DNA from: 3107 sp965216225
GTDB taxonomy: Bacteria > Pseudomonadota > Alphaproteobacteria > Rhodobacterales > Rhodobacteraceae
NCBI GenBank assembly: GCA_965216225.1
Contig: CBDCFF010000029.1
Coordinates: 1-64,000, forward strand
Reading direction: 5' to 3'
Length of the DNA: 64,000 nt
The notes below the pieces were generated by a model. The model saw only the letters and a program-made list of their open reading frames with translations, searched no databases and had not been told where the DNA came from. Below are positions 18,365-27,414 of this stretch, one piece after another (position 1 is the first letter of the stretch; each line of letters begins with the position of its first letter). The position numbers and the translations under genes are program-made.

Positions 18365-19881
18365 TCGGCATCTCCGATCTGGCTTGAAACATCAGCCCAT
18401 TCGTTGTGAAGCGCCATTGCGACTTCCTCGAAGTCGGATGGGTAAAACCCCGAATCTCCAAAGCCGATTTCCTTCACGACCGATCCCTTGGGGCGGTTTT
18501 TCGGCTGAAACAGCCAGACACCGACCTGATCCGGGCGCAGCGAAATCTCGCTATCTGATGCACTGTTCTCGCCGGTCTCGGAAAGTCTGGACCGTTGCAC
18601 GATATTGGCGAGTTCCTCAAGCAACCACTCGCTGTGGGTCGTTACGATCACCCTGATTCCCGAATTGACAAGTGCTGCGATCTGGCGTGTGAATACGACC
18701 TGCATCCCCGGGTGCAAATGCGATTCCGGTTCCTCAATGATCAGCAGGTTGCCGTCCCTGACCATATGGCGCAGATAGAGTACCACCGGCGCTAGTTCCG
18801 ATACCATTGACGAGGCGTTCATCAATGGCAGATCATCTTTCCATCCTTTCGGTTTGTATGTAAAGCGCGGATAGCCTCCCTTCGATCTGTCGATGTTGAC
18901 CGATCCGCGGAGAATGTCCTCTTCGAGTGTTTTTCCAAGGACGTCTCGGGATTTGTGCGGCGGATACGGCTGACCATCAAGTTCAATCAACTGTTCAAGA
19001 AAATCCGCCAGAACACCAGAAAGCATGGGCGAACGCACGGCCGGGCGCAGACCGGCCATCGCCGCGTTTTCGATCAGGGCGCTGACGACCACGTTGTGCG
19101 CATGCATCACGCCGGTCCGGTCGGCGGGGAGATAAAAAGCCGGACGCTGCAAAGGCCCCAGGATGGAAGGAAGAGTCAGGTCGCCCAAGGCCTTCATCGA
19201 CTGAACCCCCAAAAAATCTTTCATTTCATGATTTAGGTTCTCAGAAATTTTCGCACGTTGGTAAAGATGCCTGAATTCACGACTCAGTTCACGATCATAC
19301 CCATACCGGTCATTGATCGTGATCGGCAGGTTTTCAGGAATTTCGACTCCGAATTCGGTTTCGTGCGATTTTATTGTGATCTTGCTTTCGATGGGTGCTG
19401 AGCCTTCAGAAAAATATTTCCGTAGGCCAATCTGTGCGCTGTTGCTGGTTCCTTTGCGGATCAATGCTTCCAAGTCGCCAAGGCCAAAACATCGACCGAT
19501 CTCATAACCAAGATCGTGGGCACGTGCCTCAAAATAGTCCCGCATACTATCCGTCAACATATGAGGCAGAAAGACTTTTCTTCCCATCGGCGGCTCTTCG
19601 TTTTCCGCAAATTCTTTCTTCATAAATTCAACGAGCGCATCGATGGTCCCCCGTGGTAATTTCGAACGCCACCGCATCTGGTATTTTCGTGAAAAGTGCC
19701 GATGGCCAGATGCACTGAAATGCCGATGCAGCGCATAAATCAGGATTGCCAGATAGGACTTGCCGGTGTTGCTTGGTCCGATAAACACCATCAGCGGACG
19801 CATATCCACTTTGGCTTTGATGATCGGGCCAAAGTCGGTCACGTCAAATTCAAGCATATCCTGATTGGAGAAGTCGTTCAT
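18361..19881 (-). CDS. ABC/SMC-like AAA ATPase, candidate defence protein
   Basis: 506 residues. Walker A GPSNTGKSY at residues 35-43. A signature-like segment NASSMVSELAPVVLYL is followed by Walker B LLIIEEPESHLHP near residue 390, and a downstream switch His lies in VIVTTHSEWLLEEL. This is the layout of OLD/RecF-like ATPases with a long insertion between the two halves. Proteins of this type pair with a nuclease or Toprim partner in defence systems such as Septu, Gabija and PARIS. Here the partner is the coupled PD-(D/E)XK-like gene downstream. About 120 bp upstream lies an IS6 remnant, so the promoter must be in 19882-20000. The closest known system is not certain. Confidence 0.85.
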   Translation of the reverse strand: MNDFSNQDMLEFDVTDFGPIIKAKVDMRPLMVFIGPSNTGKSYLAILIYALHRHFSASGHRHFSRKYQMRWRSKLPRGTIDALVEFMKKEFAENEEPPMGRKVFLPHMLTDSMRDYFEARAHDLGYEIGRCFGLGDLEALIRKGTSNSAQIGLRKYFSEGSAPIESKITIKSHETEFGVEIPENLPITINDRYGYDRELSREFRHLYQRAKISENLNHEMKDFLGVQSMKALGDLTLPSILGPLQRPAFYLPADRTGVMHAHNVVVSALIENAAMAGLRPAVRSPMLSGVLADFLEQLIELDGQPYPPHKSRDVLGKTLEEDILRGSVNIDRSKGGYPRFTYKPKGWKDDLPLMNASSMVSELAPVVLYLRHMVRDGNLLIIEEPESHLHPGMQVVFTRQIAALVNSGIRVIVTTHSEWLLEELANIVQRSRLSETGENSASDSEISLRPDQVGVWLFQPKNRPKGSVVKEIGFGDSGFYPSDFEEVAMALHNEWADVSSQIGDAE

Positions 19882-20000
19882 GGCTTTACCCCGGTTACTT
19901 CATGTGTGATTGTAACTGACATTCCCCAAGTAGAACGCCTTCCGTTCGACTTTAATGCTTTTTTGCGTCCAGATCAAGTCTGGCACTAACCCAACAAAGG

Positions 20001-20056
20001 GACTCTGTTGCAAACTTTTGGTTGATAGGTCATGGGTTATTCAGCAAGATGGCCTA
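20001..20056 (+). mobile_element. IS6-family left-end remnant
   Basis: About 55 bp matching the left end of the IS6 copies (GACTCTGTTGCAAACTTTTG then ...GGTCATGGGTTATTCAGCAAGAT). No transposase remains. It marks an earlier IS6 event next to the ATPase-nuclease operon. Confidence 0.85.
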
Positions 20057-20154
20057 AACGGACCGAAGCTGCATATATGGACATCTTGAAGAAGGCAAAG
20101 GGAACATATCACAGGTTTTTTGACGTTGAATGAGGCGAGATTTTCCCGGAATAC

Positions 20155-20720
20155 TCACGGACTCTGATCGGCTTCGTCATGTTCTCCGGCCTTGCCTTTC
20201 GCCTTGTACACGGTTCCGCGCGAGATCACCAGCTCGCGGGCAATCCTGATCGGTGACTGATTGCTTCCATGTGGATCTTCGGAGGTCTGCCACAATAGGC
20301 GTCCCGCCGTTTGGCCGCGACAATTCCTTCGGCCTGGCGCTCACGGCGGAGGTTGGTCTCGAACTCGGCAAAGACACCGAGCATGTCGAAGAACGCCTTG
20401 CCGGCAGCACTCGAAGTGTCTACGGGCTGTTCGGTAGCGGCGAGATGGGCACTTTTCTCCTTAAGCTTCGCGACAATGACCTGAAGATCCCGCAGAGAAC
20501 GTGCCAGGCGGTCGATGCGCGTGACCAGCAGTGTCTCGTCCGGATGGATGAAGTCGAGGATGGTTCCGAGTTCGGGGCGGCCTTCGAGGCCAGCGCCGCT
20601 GCCGGTTTCGGTCCTGATCATGGTGCATCCCGCGACCTCGAGAGCCGCGATCCGGGCATCGGGGTTCTGGTCCACGGTCGAAACCCTGGCATAGCTGACG
20701 CAGGCGATAGAACTGTTCAT
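20155..20720 (-). pseudogene. Serine resolvase/invertase, frameshifted near the C-terminus
   Basis: ATG at 20720 (MNSSIACVSYARVSTVDQN). The catalytic Ser in YARVSTVDQ, LLVTRIDRLARSLRDL and GVFAEFETNLRRERQ are typical of Tn3-like resolvases and invertases. The frame ends prematurely after GRPPKIHMEA. The expected DNA-binding helix-turn-helix (SPIRIARELVISRGTVYKAKG) is present in another frame and ends at 20155, so one indel near 20275 separates the domains. Confidence 0.85.
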
Positions 20721-20756
20721 TTTGGGTACACCCATGATGACGATCCAGGTGAACAC

Positions 20757-21066
20757 CCGATCACCGCCTTTTGGTGTTCATTCAGGGTCGTTTCCGGCAT
20801 AATGCACAATACACCCCGGAGGCATACTCAAAATGACGCTCGAAGTGTCAAAGGCTCCGCACATTCCGGACCTTGTCCTTCACCCTATGCAAAGTCCGAT
20901 CATATTCTGTTCTTCTAACTGATCAGATATGCAGCTTCGGGCCGTCTGGGCCTACATCGTCTGCGCTCGTCACCGGTTCCCGCATGAGGGCGTCAGCGGT
21001 ACAATCCAGAGGAAAGCGGCTCGACGGGTCTGACCAAACGGGTGTCGTTCAGGCTGAAATCTGGGC
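20757..21066. other. Non-coding stretch upstream of the resolvase relic
   Basis: 310 bp without a credible gene. Resolvases usually have their crossover site here. I saw no clear subsite pattern. Confidence 0.4.
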
Positions 21067-21445
21067 TTAATCCGCTTCATCCTCGTCGCCATCGTCGCTG
21101 GTCAGCTCGCGGACAGTGGCGTTTGTAACACGCCAGCGCTGCCTGACCCGTTCAAGATCGCCGTTCAGGATCACCGGATTTCGAGCTTCATGAGCACGGA
21201 TCGCCACGGAGTAGTTGTTCTGATCGAGCACAGAGCCAACCGACTTAATCTTTCCGTCCATGTCTACTTTGAATGTCACGTGGCCGTCGGCTTCGTGCTT
21301 GTCCCGTGTCAACTTGTGAACGCTGCCGAAAAGCGTAGCGTCCGGTTTGGGTTCTTTGGCGAGGAACGTGCGTGCGGCCTCCTTGAAAGCGCCTGCATCG
21401 CTTTCCGAAAACCGAATGCTTCTTCGATTTTCAGGCGTTGGCCTA
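21067..21445 (-). pseudogene. C-terminal fragment of an unknown protein
   Basis: The frame is open from the IS5 boundary at 21445 to the stop at 21067, about 125 residues (ESDAGAFKEAARTFLAKEPKPDATLFGSVHKLTRDK...). It includes an acidic tail (ELTSDDGDEDEAD). It contains a regular alternation suggestive of beta strands (GHVTFKVDMDGKIKSVG). I do not recognise the family. The 5' part was removed with the IS5 insertion. Confidence 0.6.
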
Positions 21446-22003
21446 GGGCCTGTTGAGATTCATCGTGAGTTGATGATAGCCGCGGCCAGATAGATCATGG
21501 AGGAGAAGCTCTGATCTGTTTTGCAGGCCCGCAACGCAATACGCTTGAATTCCTTGAGTTTCTGGAAGTAATTTTCGATCAGGTGTCGCCATTTATAGCA
21601 GTGTTTGTCAAATTCCGGCGGAAACTTCCGGTTCGATCTGGGCGGAATGACTGGCACAATCCCCGACTTGTCCAGATTTTCGCGCAACCAGTCGGCATCA
21701 AACGCCCGATCCGCGAGGAGCATCTCGCACGAAACACCCTCAATCAACTCGGATGTTTCGCTCAAATCGTGGGCTTGCCCAGGCATCAGGCGGAAGGAGA
21801 CAAGATTGCCAAGTGCATCTGTCAGAGCCAGGATTTTGGTGGTAATTCCACCGCGAGAGCGCCCTATAGCCTGGCTTTGAGCCCCCCTTTTGCACCCTGC
21901 CCGTGGCGGTGGACCTTCACGATTGTGCCGTCAATCATGACATACTCCATGTCAGGGTCATTTGAGACAGCGTCAAATATCCGTTTGAAAACATCGGCTT
22001 CCC
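21446..22003 (-). pseudogene. IS5-family element relic (IS5-D), 5' part missing
   Basis: The terminus GGGCCTGTTGAGATTCA starts at 21446 and is preceded by TA. The transposase is on the minus strand: MEYVMIDGTIVKVHRHGQG (first Asp) at the right, MLLADRAFDADWLREN (second Asp) and HLIENYFQKLKEFKRIALR (Glu) in a second frame ending at 21460. The frames would join at an A/G-rich slippery run near 21885, as in IS427-type elements. The N-terminal third and the left terminus are missing. Confidence 0.85.
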
Positions 22004-22079
22004 TAGTCGGAAAAGAGAATCACAAAATCAGCAGAAGGGAAACGCCTGAATCATGAGTCAATATACAGACGAATTGGTA

Positions 22080-22835
22080 TTAATACAAGTTTAGTGCAAC
22101 TTTTCCAAGGACCATAATCGATGAAAAAACCAACACCGATGCCACGATGTTCCGCAGAGTTCTGACGGGTAGATGGGATGATATGCGCGCGCCAAACCAA
22201 GCTCCGGCAACGACAAAAACGGAAATCAGCAGTCCCAGTTGAACGTCAAAATTTTCTGCCTGAATATTTCTTGCTGTTGCGAACAAAGCGACCGGAATTT
22301 GAACAATCTGACCTTGCGCGATTGCGGCAAGCATCGGCACGTTCAGCCACAAAAGCACCGGGAGCAGCAAAACAGGTCCTCCCGCCCCACTTACGGCAGA
22401 TCCGACGCCCACTCCGAACCCGATCAGACAAAGAGACCATGATGGGAGCGAGACGTTTTCGTCTAACTCTTTTTGCTTCATCAGAAGGGCGTAAAGACCT
22501 GAGACCAATAGTATGATGCCAACGATCAATTCTACCAAAATTTCCGGCAGGCTGGTTAACAAGATTGAGCCCAAATATCCGCCAAGCATGGCGCCGAGGC
22601 CAATCCAGAGGGCAAACTTCCAGTTCACCAACCCGCGGTTTGTATAGATATACGCCCCCATCAACCCACTAAACAGAAAGCTGAAGACGGTGGCGGACAC
22701 CACAACCTGAATTCCGAACCCAGTGATCAACGTTAGCGCCGGAACGATGATAATTCCGCCGATACTGACCGAACCGATCAAAGCCCCCGCGGCGAAAACG
22801 ACAACCGCAATCAGGACGATGAGGATAACCGTCAC
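22080..22835 (-). CDS. TauE/SafE (TSUP) family membrane exporter
   Basis: 251 residues from a GTG start preceded by GGGAG. It has about eight hydrophobic membrane helices in two similar halves. Family signatures are GALIGSVSIGGIIIVPAL at the N-terminus and GFGVGVGSAVSGAGGPVLLLP at the start of the second half. TSUP proteins export sulfite, sulfoacetate or other small organic anions. It is the last gene of the minus-strand metabolic cluster, 20 bp after the aminotransferase gene. In that setting, export of a sulfur-containing product is plausible but unproven. Confidence 0.9.
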   Translation of the reverse strand: MTVILIVLIAVVVFAAGALIGSVSIGGIIIVPALTLITGFGIQVVVSATVFSFLFSGLMGAYIYTNRGLVNWKFALWIGLGAMLGGYLGSILLTSLPEILVELIVGIILLVSGLYALLMKQKELDENVSLPSWSLCLIGFGVGVGSAVSGAGGPVLLLPVLLWLNVPMLAAIAQGQIVQIPVALFATARNIQAENFDVQLGLLISVFVVAGAWFGARISSHLPVRTLRNIVASVLVFSSIMVLGKVALNLY

Positions 22836-22855
22836 ATCTGGCTCCCGTGCAGCGA

Positions 22856-24034
22856 CTAGAAGTTGGTTGGTTTTTTCGCGGAGTCCGAGTGCTCTTCCAA
22901 TTTTCTGCCGGTCAGGAACTCTGTGAGCGCCGCCAGCACCGTTTCATTTTCCTCTTTCGTTCCTATGGTCATTCGGATGCCATTAGGTATGCCCCAGTGG
23001 GTAAGGGGACGTAGAAAAATGTTCTGGCTCAGGAGAAACTTTTGAGCTTCCGCAGCGGACCTGCCCGGATCTTCGGGAAACAACAGCATGATATAGTTTG
23101 CCGCACTTTCCGGCACTTCCAGTCCCAGCCGTGAGAATGCTCCGGTCAATGTCTTCCGCCAAAGGGTATTGTTTTGTACCGCGCGGTCCGCGAATTCGAC
23201 ATCAAAAAGAGCGGCAACAGCAGCGGCTTCCGATGGAGCTGACACGTTGAAAGGCGCTTTATAACGATGCAGAATGTCGGCTACCGCAGGAGCGACATAG
23301 GCCCAGCCAAGGCGCAGTGCTGCAAGGCCGAAGAACTTTGAAAAAGTCCGCGTAACGACCAAATTGTCAAATTCGTCTACAAGCTTTAATCCATCCGGAA
23401 AATCCGATTGGGTGGCGAACTGGCTATAGGCTTCGTCGTGCACCAGAATGGCGTCCGCTGGCAGCTTGCTTTGAATGCGCCGGACGTTGCTTTCATTCAG
23501 ATAGGTGCCGGTAGGATTGTCCGGATTGGACAAACAAAGCATTCGGGTATCGCTGGTGATCGCATTTACCATTGCGTCAGCGTCGGCCGTGTAGTTGGAT
23601 TCAGGCACGAGGACAGGCGTGGCCCCGTTCAGATGGGTGATAACATCGTATATGCTAAACGTATGTTGCGAATAGATTACCTGATCACCCGGACGCAAAT
23701 AGGCTTGGCCGAGATCATAAATCATCTCTCCTGAACCCGCACCCACGATGATCCTGTCCCGATCAAGGCCATAATGGTTCGCGATGGTCTCTCGGAGAGA
23801 TTTGGCGCTAATGTTCGGATAGCGGTGAAGGTCGGCATAATTGGCGTATGCCGCCAAAGCTTGTCGCGATGCGCCAAATGCAGCTTCATTGGAATCAAGT
23901 CTTATTACATTTTTTATGGCGTCATAGTCAGGTGTCGGCACGCCATAATGAGAAGGAACCGCTGATACATCATAAGCGGATTTGGGGCCGCTGGTTTTCG
24001 CGGTTGGATGGCTGATTGTGTTTTCGTCACTCAT
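22856..24034 (-). CDS. HisC-like PLP-dependent aminotransferase (class I/II)
   Basis: 392 residues, fold type I. Visible features are the substrate-binding N-terminal IRLDSNEAAFGAS, VGAGSGEMIYDL around the phosphate-binding loop, LSNPDNPTGTY with the conserved Asn, HDEAYSQF with the PLP-ring Asp, and TRTFSKFFGLAALRLGWAYV with the Schiff-base Lys. The C-terminal arginine lies in GIRMTIGTKEEN. The nearest relatives are histidinol-phosphate aminotransferases, but the surrounding genes are not histidine biosynthesis. A catabolic transamination of an imported amino compound is more likely. It lies between the NIPSNAP and exporter genes on the same strand. Confidence 0.9.
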   Translation of the reverse strand: MSDENTISHPTAKTSGPKSAYDVSAVPSHYGVPTPDYDAIKNVIRLDSNEAAFGASRQALAAYANYADLHRYPNISAKSLRETIANHYGLDRDRIIVGAGSGEMIYDLGQAYLRPGDQVIYSQHTFSIYDVITHLNGATPVLVPESNYTADADAMVNAITSDTRMLCLSNPDNPTGTYLNESNVRRIQSKLPADAILVHDEAYSQFATQSDFPDGLKLVDEFDNLVVTRTFSKFFGLAALRLGWAYVAPAVADILHRYKAPFNVSAPSEAAAVAALFDVEFADRAVQNNTLWRKTLTGAFSRLGLEVPESAANYIMLLFPEDPGRSAAEAQKFLLSQNIFLRPLTHWGIPNGIRMTIGTKEENETVLAALTEFLTGRKLEEHSDSAKKPTNF

Positions 24035-24154
24035 TTCGTCTTCACCTCATTTCATGCCACTTCAGAACCGGCTGGGCAGTCCTTCACATGAGGATCCTGC
24101 AGGGCTGGTTTTGCTGGTTAACAGGTATTCTTCGGCCGGCGATCCCACGGGCTT

Positions 24155-24781
24155 TTACTGCATCGGCGAAAAGGGCACGGGAACAAGTATTTTATTCTCC
24201 TGTAGGGCCATCTCTTCTCCTTCCCCCGGTGGGTGTTTGGGCGGCCAAAGCCCTTCCGCGATGACGTCTTCTCGAATTTTCTGACGCTCGTCCAAGGTCT
24301 TGTATGGCCATATATGAAGCAGTTTGTTGATTGTACCGGTTTCGCCCTGCATCACGACCGATATTGGGGAATGTTTTGTTCGTATGTGAAGAGCTTCATC
24401 CCACCGTCGTATTGACTGAGGAATGAGGTCCGGCCGGACAAGGTAGGTCCGGAATTCATAAAAAGGGCCGTGCTCGCCCGGCTCAAGAAGCGGAGAAATA
24501 TCCCACGGACGGAACACCTCCGACGTTTGTTTTATGATACTGGAGGCAATTTCGGGAGGCCACAGGTCATCAGCCTTCGCCGCCGCGAGATTTCTTGCCC
24601 TGTCATTGGCGCCTTCGTATTGCCAGATTTGAACAATCTGGTTGAGCGGCCCAATCTCTGTTTGCCAAAATCCGACCAGATGGGAGAGGTTTTTGTGTTT
24701 TTCGAAACGATCAGCAAACCAGGCCACCACCCTAGAAAGGTGGCCTGTTTTCAGATCATAGGTCCTTACTTCGTAAATCAT
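24155..24781 (-). CDS. NIPSNAP-domain protein, tandem domains
   Basis: 208 residues. ATG 24781 is preferred over upstream starts because AGGAGGGAATAGACAGT precedes it and the family begins MIYEVRTYDLKTGH. Two ferredoxin-like NIPSNAP/dimeric alpha-beta-barrel domains are visible: residues 1-95 (YEVRTYDLK ... VQIWQYEGANDR) and about 105-195 (YEFRTYLVRPDL ... LHIWPYKTLDER). Function is unknown for most members. Such proteins often sit in catabolic operons for aromatic or xenobiotic compounds. It lies between the TRAP permease and the aminotransferase. Confidence 0.88.
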   Translation of the reverse strand: MIYEVRTYDLKTGHLSRVVAWFADRFEKHKNLSHLVGFWQTEIGPLNQIVQIWQYEGANDRARNLAAAKADDLWPPEIASSIIKQTSEVFRPWDISPLLEPGEHGPFYEFRTYLVRPDLIPQSIRRWDEALHIRTKHSPISVVMQGETGTINKLLHIWPYKTLDERQKIREDVIAEGLWPPKHPPGEGEEMALQENKILVPVPFSPMQ

Positions 24782-24936
24782 ACTGTCTATTCCCTCCTGT
24801 CTTGTCTGCTCGCGGAAGATTTTTCGGCATCGTGTAATCAGAGACCGCAGAACACCGAAACGGATGACGATAAACTGCCCGGGTTTATGCGTGTTCATTT
24901 TGTTTTGAGAACTCGCTTCGCCGCCAGACATTTAGC

Positions 24937-27324
24937 TCAACTGTCAACTATGGAAGGTGGTCGGACGTTCCTCCTGTGGTGCAGAGCGATAATCAGAACG
25001 CCTGCTGCAACGCCCGTGCCATAAATCAGCGGACCCGCGAACAAAACCGCGACCGCCGCTGCCAGTCTCAGCACCACCTCCCATCCCGGCATGCGCCCAC
25101 GGTCAAATCGCGCCAGCGCACTTGCAATCAGGTAAAGGGCGAAGGCCAATCGAACCAGCAGCCATGCCAGCGGAAGGATATGTATCTGCCCGTCATAGCC
25201 CGGCAGATACGTCTTGGACTGCCCGATACTTGCAGGGTCGATAATTGCTGGTTCGATAAGCAACAGCTCGGGATACATCGCGAAGACAAAGGGAATTGCG
25301 AACATCACAATCCCTGAACGTACAGCCGAAAATCCCGTAGCCATCGGATCCGCTCGCGTCAGCGATGCTGCTGCGAATGCCGCAATGGCGACTGGCGGTG
25401 TGATCGCCGATGCCACGGCGAAATAGAAAATGAACATGTTGGCCGCAAAGACGGAGATTCCAAGGCCGGTCAGTACAGGCCCCAGAAGAAGCGCGACATT
25501 GATGTAGGCAGGAACCGCCGGCATCCCCATGCCCAGCAGCACAGCGAGCAGCATGGTTACGAAAAGCGCAGCAAATTGAGCGATACCGCTATTGGCCCCG
25601 CCATAATCCATCGTTCTCAACCATCCCAGAATATCGAGCGCGATAAACGATGAAAGGCCTGTAAAACTCAGGCAAAAGTCGATGATAGAAACGGCCAGAA
25701 ACATCAAATACAGTGTCGAGATCAGAACGCCCGCATCGGCCAGTGCGTGCAGCAGCATCTGCGGCTTGGCCCTCATGTTCTTGTCCAAAAACAGCAGCAT
25801 CATCAGCAGGATAACGGCCCACCAACCAGCGCTTCCTGCATTGCCGACAGAGTTTTGCAGCAACTGCAATATCCAAGGCAGCCCGGCGGGCTCGCAACCG
25901 GAATCGGTAAATATTCGTTCGACGCCAAATATGGAACCCAGAAAGCCGCAACCCACAGATTCTTTTGACGCCAGCAACATAAATAGGATCAATATAATTG
26001 GGCCAAAGATCATGGCCAGATTCAGAAAATCCTGGCGGGTCAGCGTCATTTCCCCGGTCAGCGTGCCCATGGCTTGGATGCCCTGTTTTCTTGACTGAAA
26101 AACCGCAGACAAAAACAATGCTCCGAAATAGGCGATTGCCGGTATCAACGCAGCGATAACGACTTGGCTATAGGGAACCGCCGTGAGTGCGGCCAGGACA
26201 AAGGCGGCAACGCCCATAACCGGTGGCATCACGGAGCCCCCGTTCGAGGCTGCAGCCTCGACACCACCTGCAAAGACCCTGGAAAATCCGGAGCGTAGCA
26301 TCATCGGTATCGTGAGTCGGCCCGTTGACAGGACGTTGACCACCGGGCCGCCGGATATGGTGCCAAACAAGGCGGATGAGACAATGGCCGCGTGGGCCGG
26401 ACCGCCACGCAATTTCCGGGTCAACCGCAACGATAGCTTGATCAGAGATTGACCGCCCGCCGATGTACCGAACAAAGCACCAAGGATTATATAGGGGAAA
26501 ACGGTATTGAGCATGATATCCATGAACCGACCCAAAATGCCGGCAGCATTGTTGGTCAGCACATCATGCATTCGCGAGCGCCCATCCAGGAGCGTCCTCG
26601 GTTCGCCCCCCAGTTTTGTGATCAGGTACTTGTTGATGTCGTCCGGGCCATGAAAATACCAGATGATGACGGTTATCATGGTGTATGCGGCCACGACAAT
26701 CGCGACCAAAACCAACGGCAGGCCCCAAACCTTGATATTATAAGCAAGGAATATGGCGACGGAGAGCCCTATGATCAGAAAGATCCAGATCCCGGTTGTA
26801 TTCAGGCATTTGGGATCATCAATGGAATCCGGGATAGGCAGACCAAAGTCTTCGGCGAACGCCTGTTCTTCCTTTAGGCTTTTCGCGATAAGTTCGGCCC
26901 GCTCACCAGTAAATACATCTATCATGCAAACTGCTTCTATCTCGATCAGGTAAGTAATCGACACTGCAACCGCGGCTGCGACCAGTGCCACGTCCAATAA
27001 CAGACCAAACCCGCGTCGCAATTTACCCTTGCTACCCCATTCTCGATAAATTGATTGAGTGAGCGCCACAATCAGCATCATTAATACGAACATTATCGGG
27101 TAGAAATATTCGAAAGGAAATTTTCGGATTTGCGCAGTGGGAGAGCCGGTGACTCTGTTTACCCAATCATCCAGCCCTGGAATGCCCGGGATATTGTTCA
27201 TCATGCCTGCGACAACAAGAATGAATCCAAGGAGCAGCGCCAGTTTGCTTCCGAAATCGCTGAAGCGCCGTTGCGTTTCCACCGCTTTTGTGACCTCCAC
27301 CAGCCTTTCCTCCTCAATCGCCAT
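24937..27324 (-). CDS. TRAP transporter fused permease (4TM plus 12TM, TAXI type)
   Basis: 795 residues with many membrane helices: a small DctQ-like N-terminal part (residues about 20-180) and a large DctM-like part. Signatures in the large part are GTSAGGQSLIKLSLRLTRK, SSALFGTISGGPVVNVLSTG, GVEAAASNGGSVMPPVMGVAAF and LLGMGMPAVPAYINVALLLGP. Together with the TAXI binding protein encoded just upstream it imports an organic acid or amino compound using a sodium gradient. A stem-loop in the intergenic region separates the two genes. Confidence 0.93.
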   Translation of the reverse strand: MAIEEERLVEVTKAVETQRRFSDFGSKLALLLGFILVVAGMMNNIPGIPGLDDWVNRVTGSPTAQIRKFPFEYFYPIMFVLMMLIVALTQSIYREWGSKGKLRRGFGLLLDVALVAAAVAVSITYLIEIEAVCMIDVFTGERAELIAKSLKEEQAFAEDFGLPIPDSIDDPKCLNTTGIWIFLIIGLSVAIFLAYNIKVWGLPLVLVAIVVAAYTMITVIIWYFHGPDDINKYLITKLGGEPRTLLDGRSRMHDVLTNNAAGILGRFMDIMLNTVFPYIILGALFGTSAGGQSLIKLSLRLTRKLRGGPAHAAIVSSALFGTISGGPVVNVLSTGRLTIPMMLRSGFSRVFAGGVEAAASNGGSVMPPVMGVAAFVLAALTAVPYSQVVIAALIPAIAYFGALFLSAVFQSRKQGIQAMGTLTGEMTLTRQDFLNLAMIFGPIILILFMLLASKESVGCGFLGSIFGVERIFTDSGCEPAGLPWILQLLQNSVGNAGSAGWWAVILLMMLLFLDKNMRAKPQMLLHALADAGVLISTLYLMFLAVSIIDFCLSFTGLSSFIALDILGWLRTMDYGGANSGIAQFAALFVTMLLAVLLGMGMPAVPAYINVALLLGPVLTGLGISVFAANMFIFYFAVASAITPPVAIAAFAAASLTRADPMATGFSAVRSGIVMFAIPFVFAMYPELLLIEPAIIDPASIGQSKTYLPGYDGQIHILPLAWLLVRLAFALYLIASALARFDRGRMPGWEVVLRLAAAVAVLFAGPLIYGTGVAAGVLIIALHHRRNVRPPSIVDS

Positions 27325-27356
27325 TTACTTGGCCTATTTTTGTGAACTGCATGTCA

Positions 27357-27384
27357 CCGGGTGGCGGGTTTTGAGGCCACCCGG
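27357..27384 (-). promoter_or_regulatory. Intergenic stem-loop between TAXI gene and TRAP permease gene
   Basis: Perfect 9-bp stem CCGGGTGGC/GCCACCCGG with a 10-base loop, framed by GTGAAC at 27342 and GTTCAC at 27385. There is no U-run on the minus strand, so it is more likely an RNA-stability or attenuation element that favours binding-protein over permease synthesis than a strong terminator. Confidence 0.6.
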
Positions 27385-27414
27385 GTTCACAAGTTAAGCT
27401 GAGTTTTTGGCCAG

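Noticed and set aside
17885..19881. Assignment of the ATPase operon to PARIS or Gabija
   Set aside because: The partner lacks visible Toprim/DUF4435 features and no UvrD-like helicase is present, so I kept it as an unnamed ATPase-nuclease pair.
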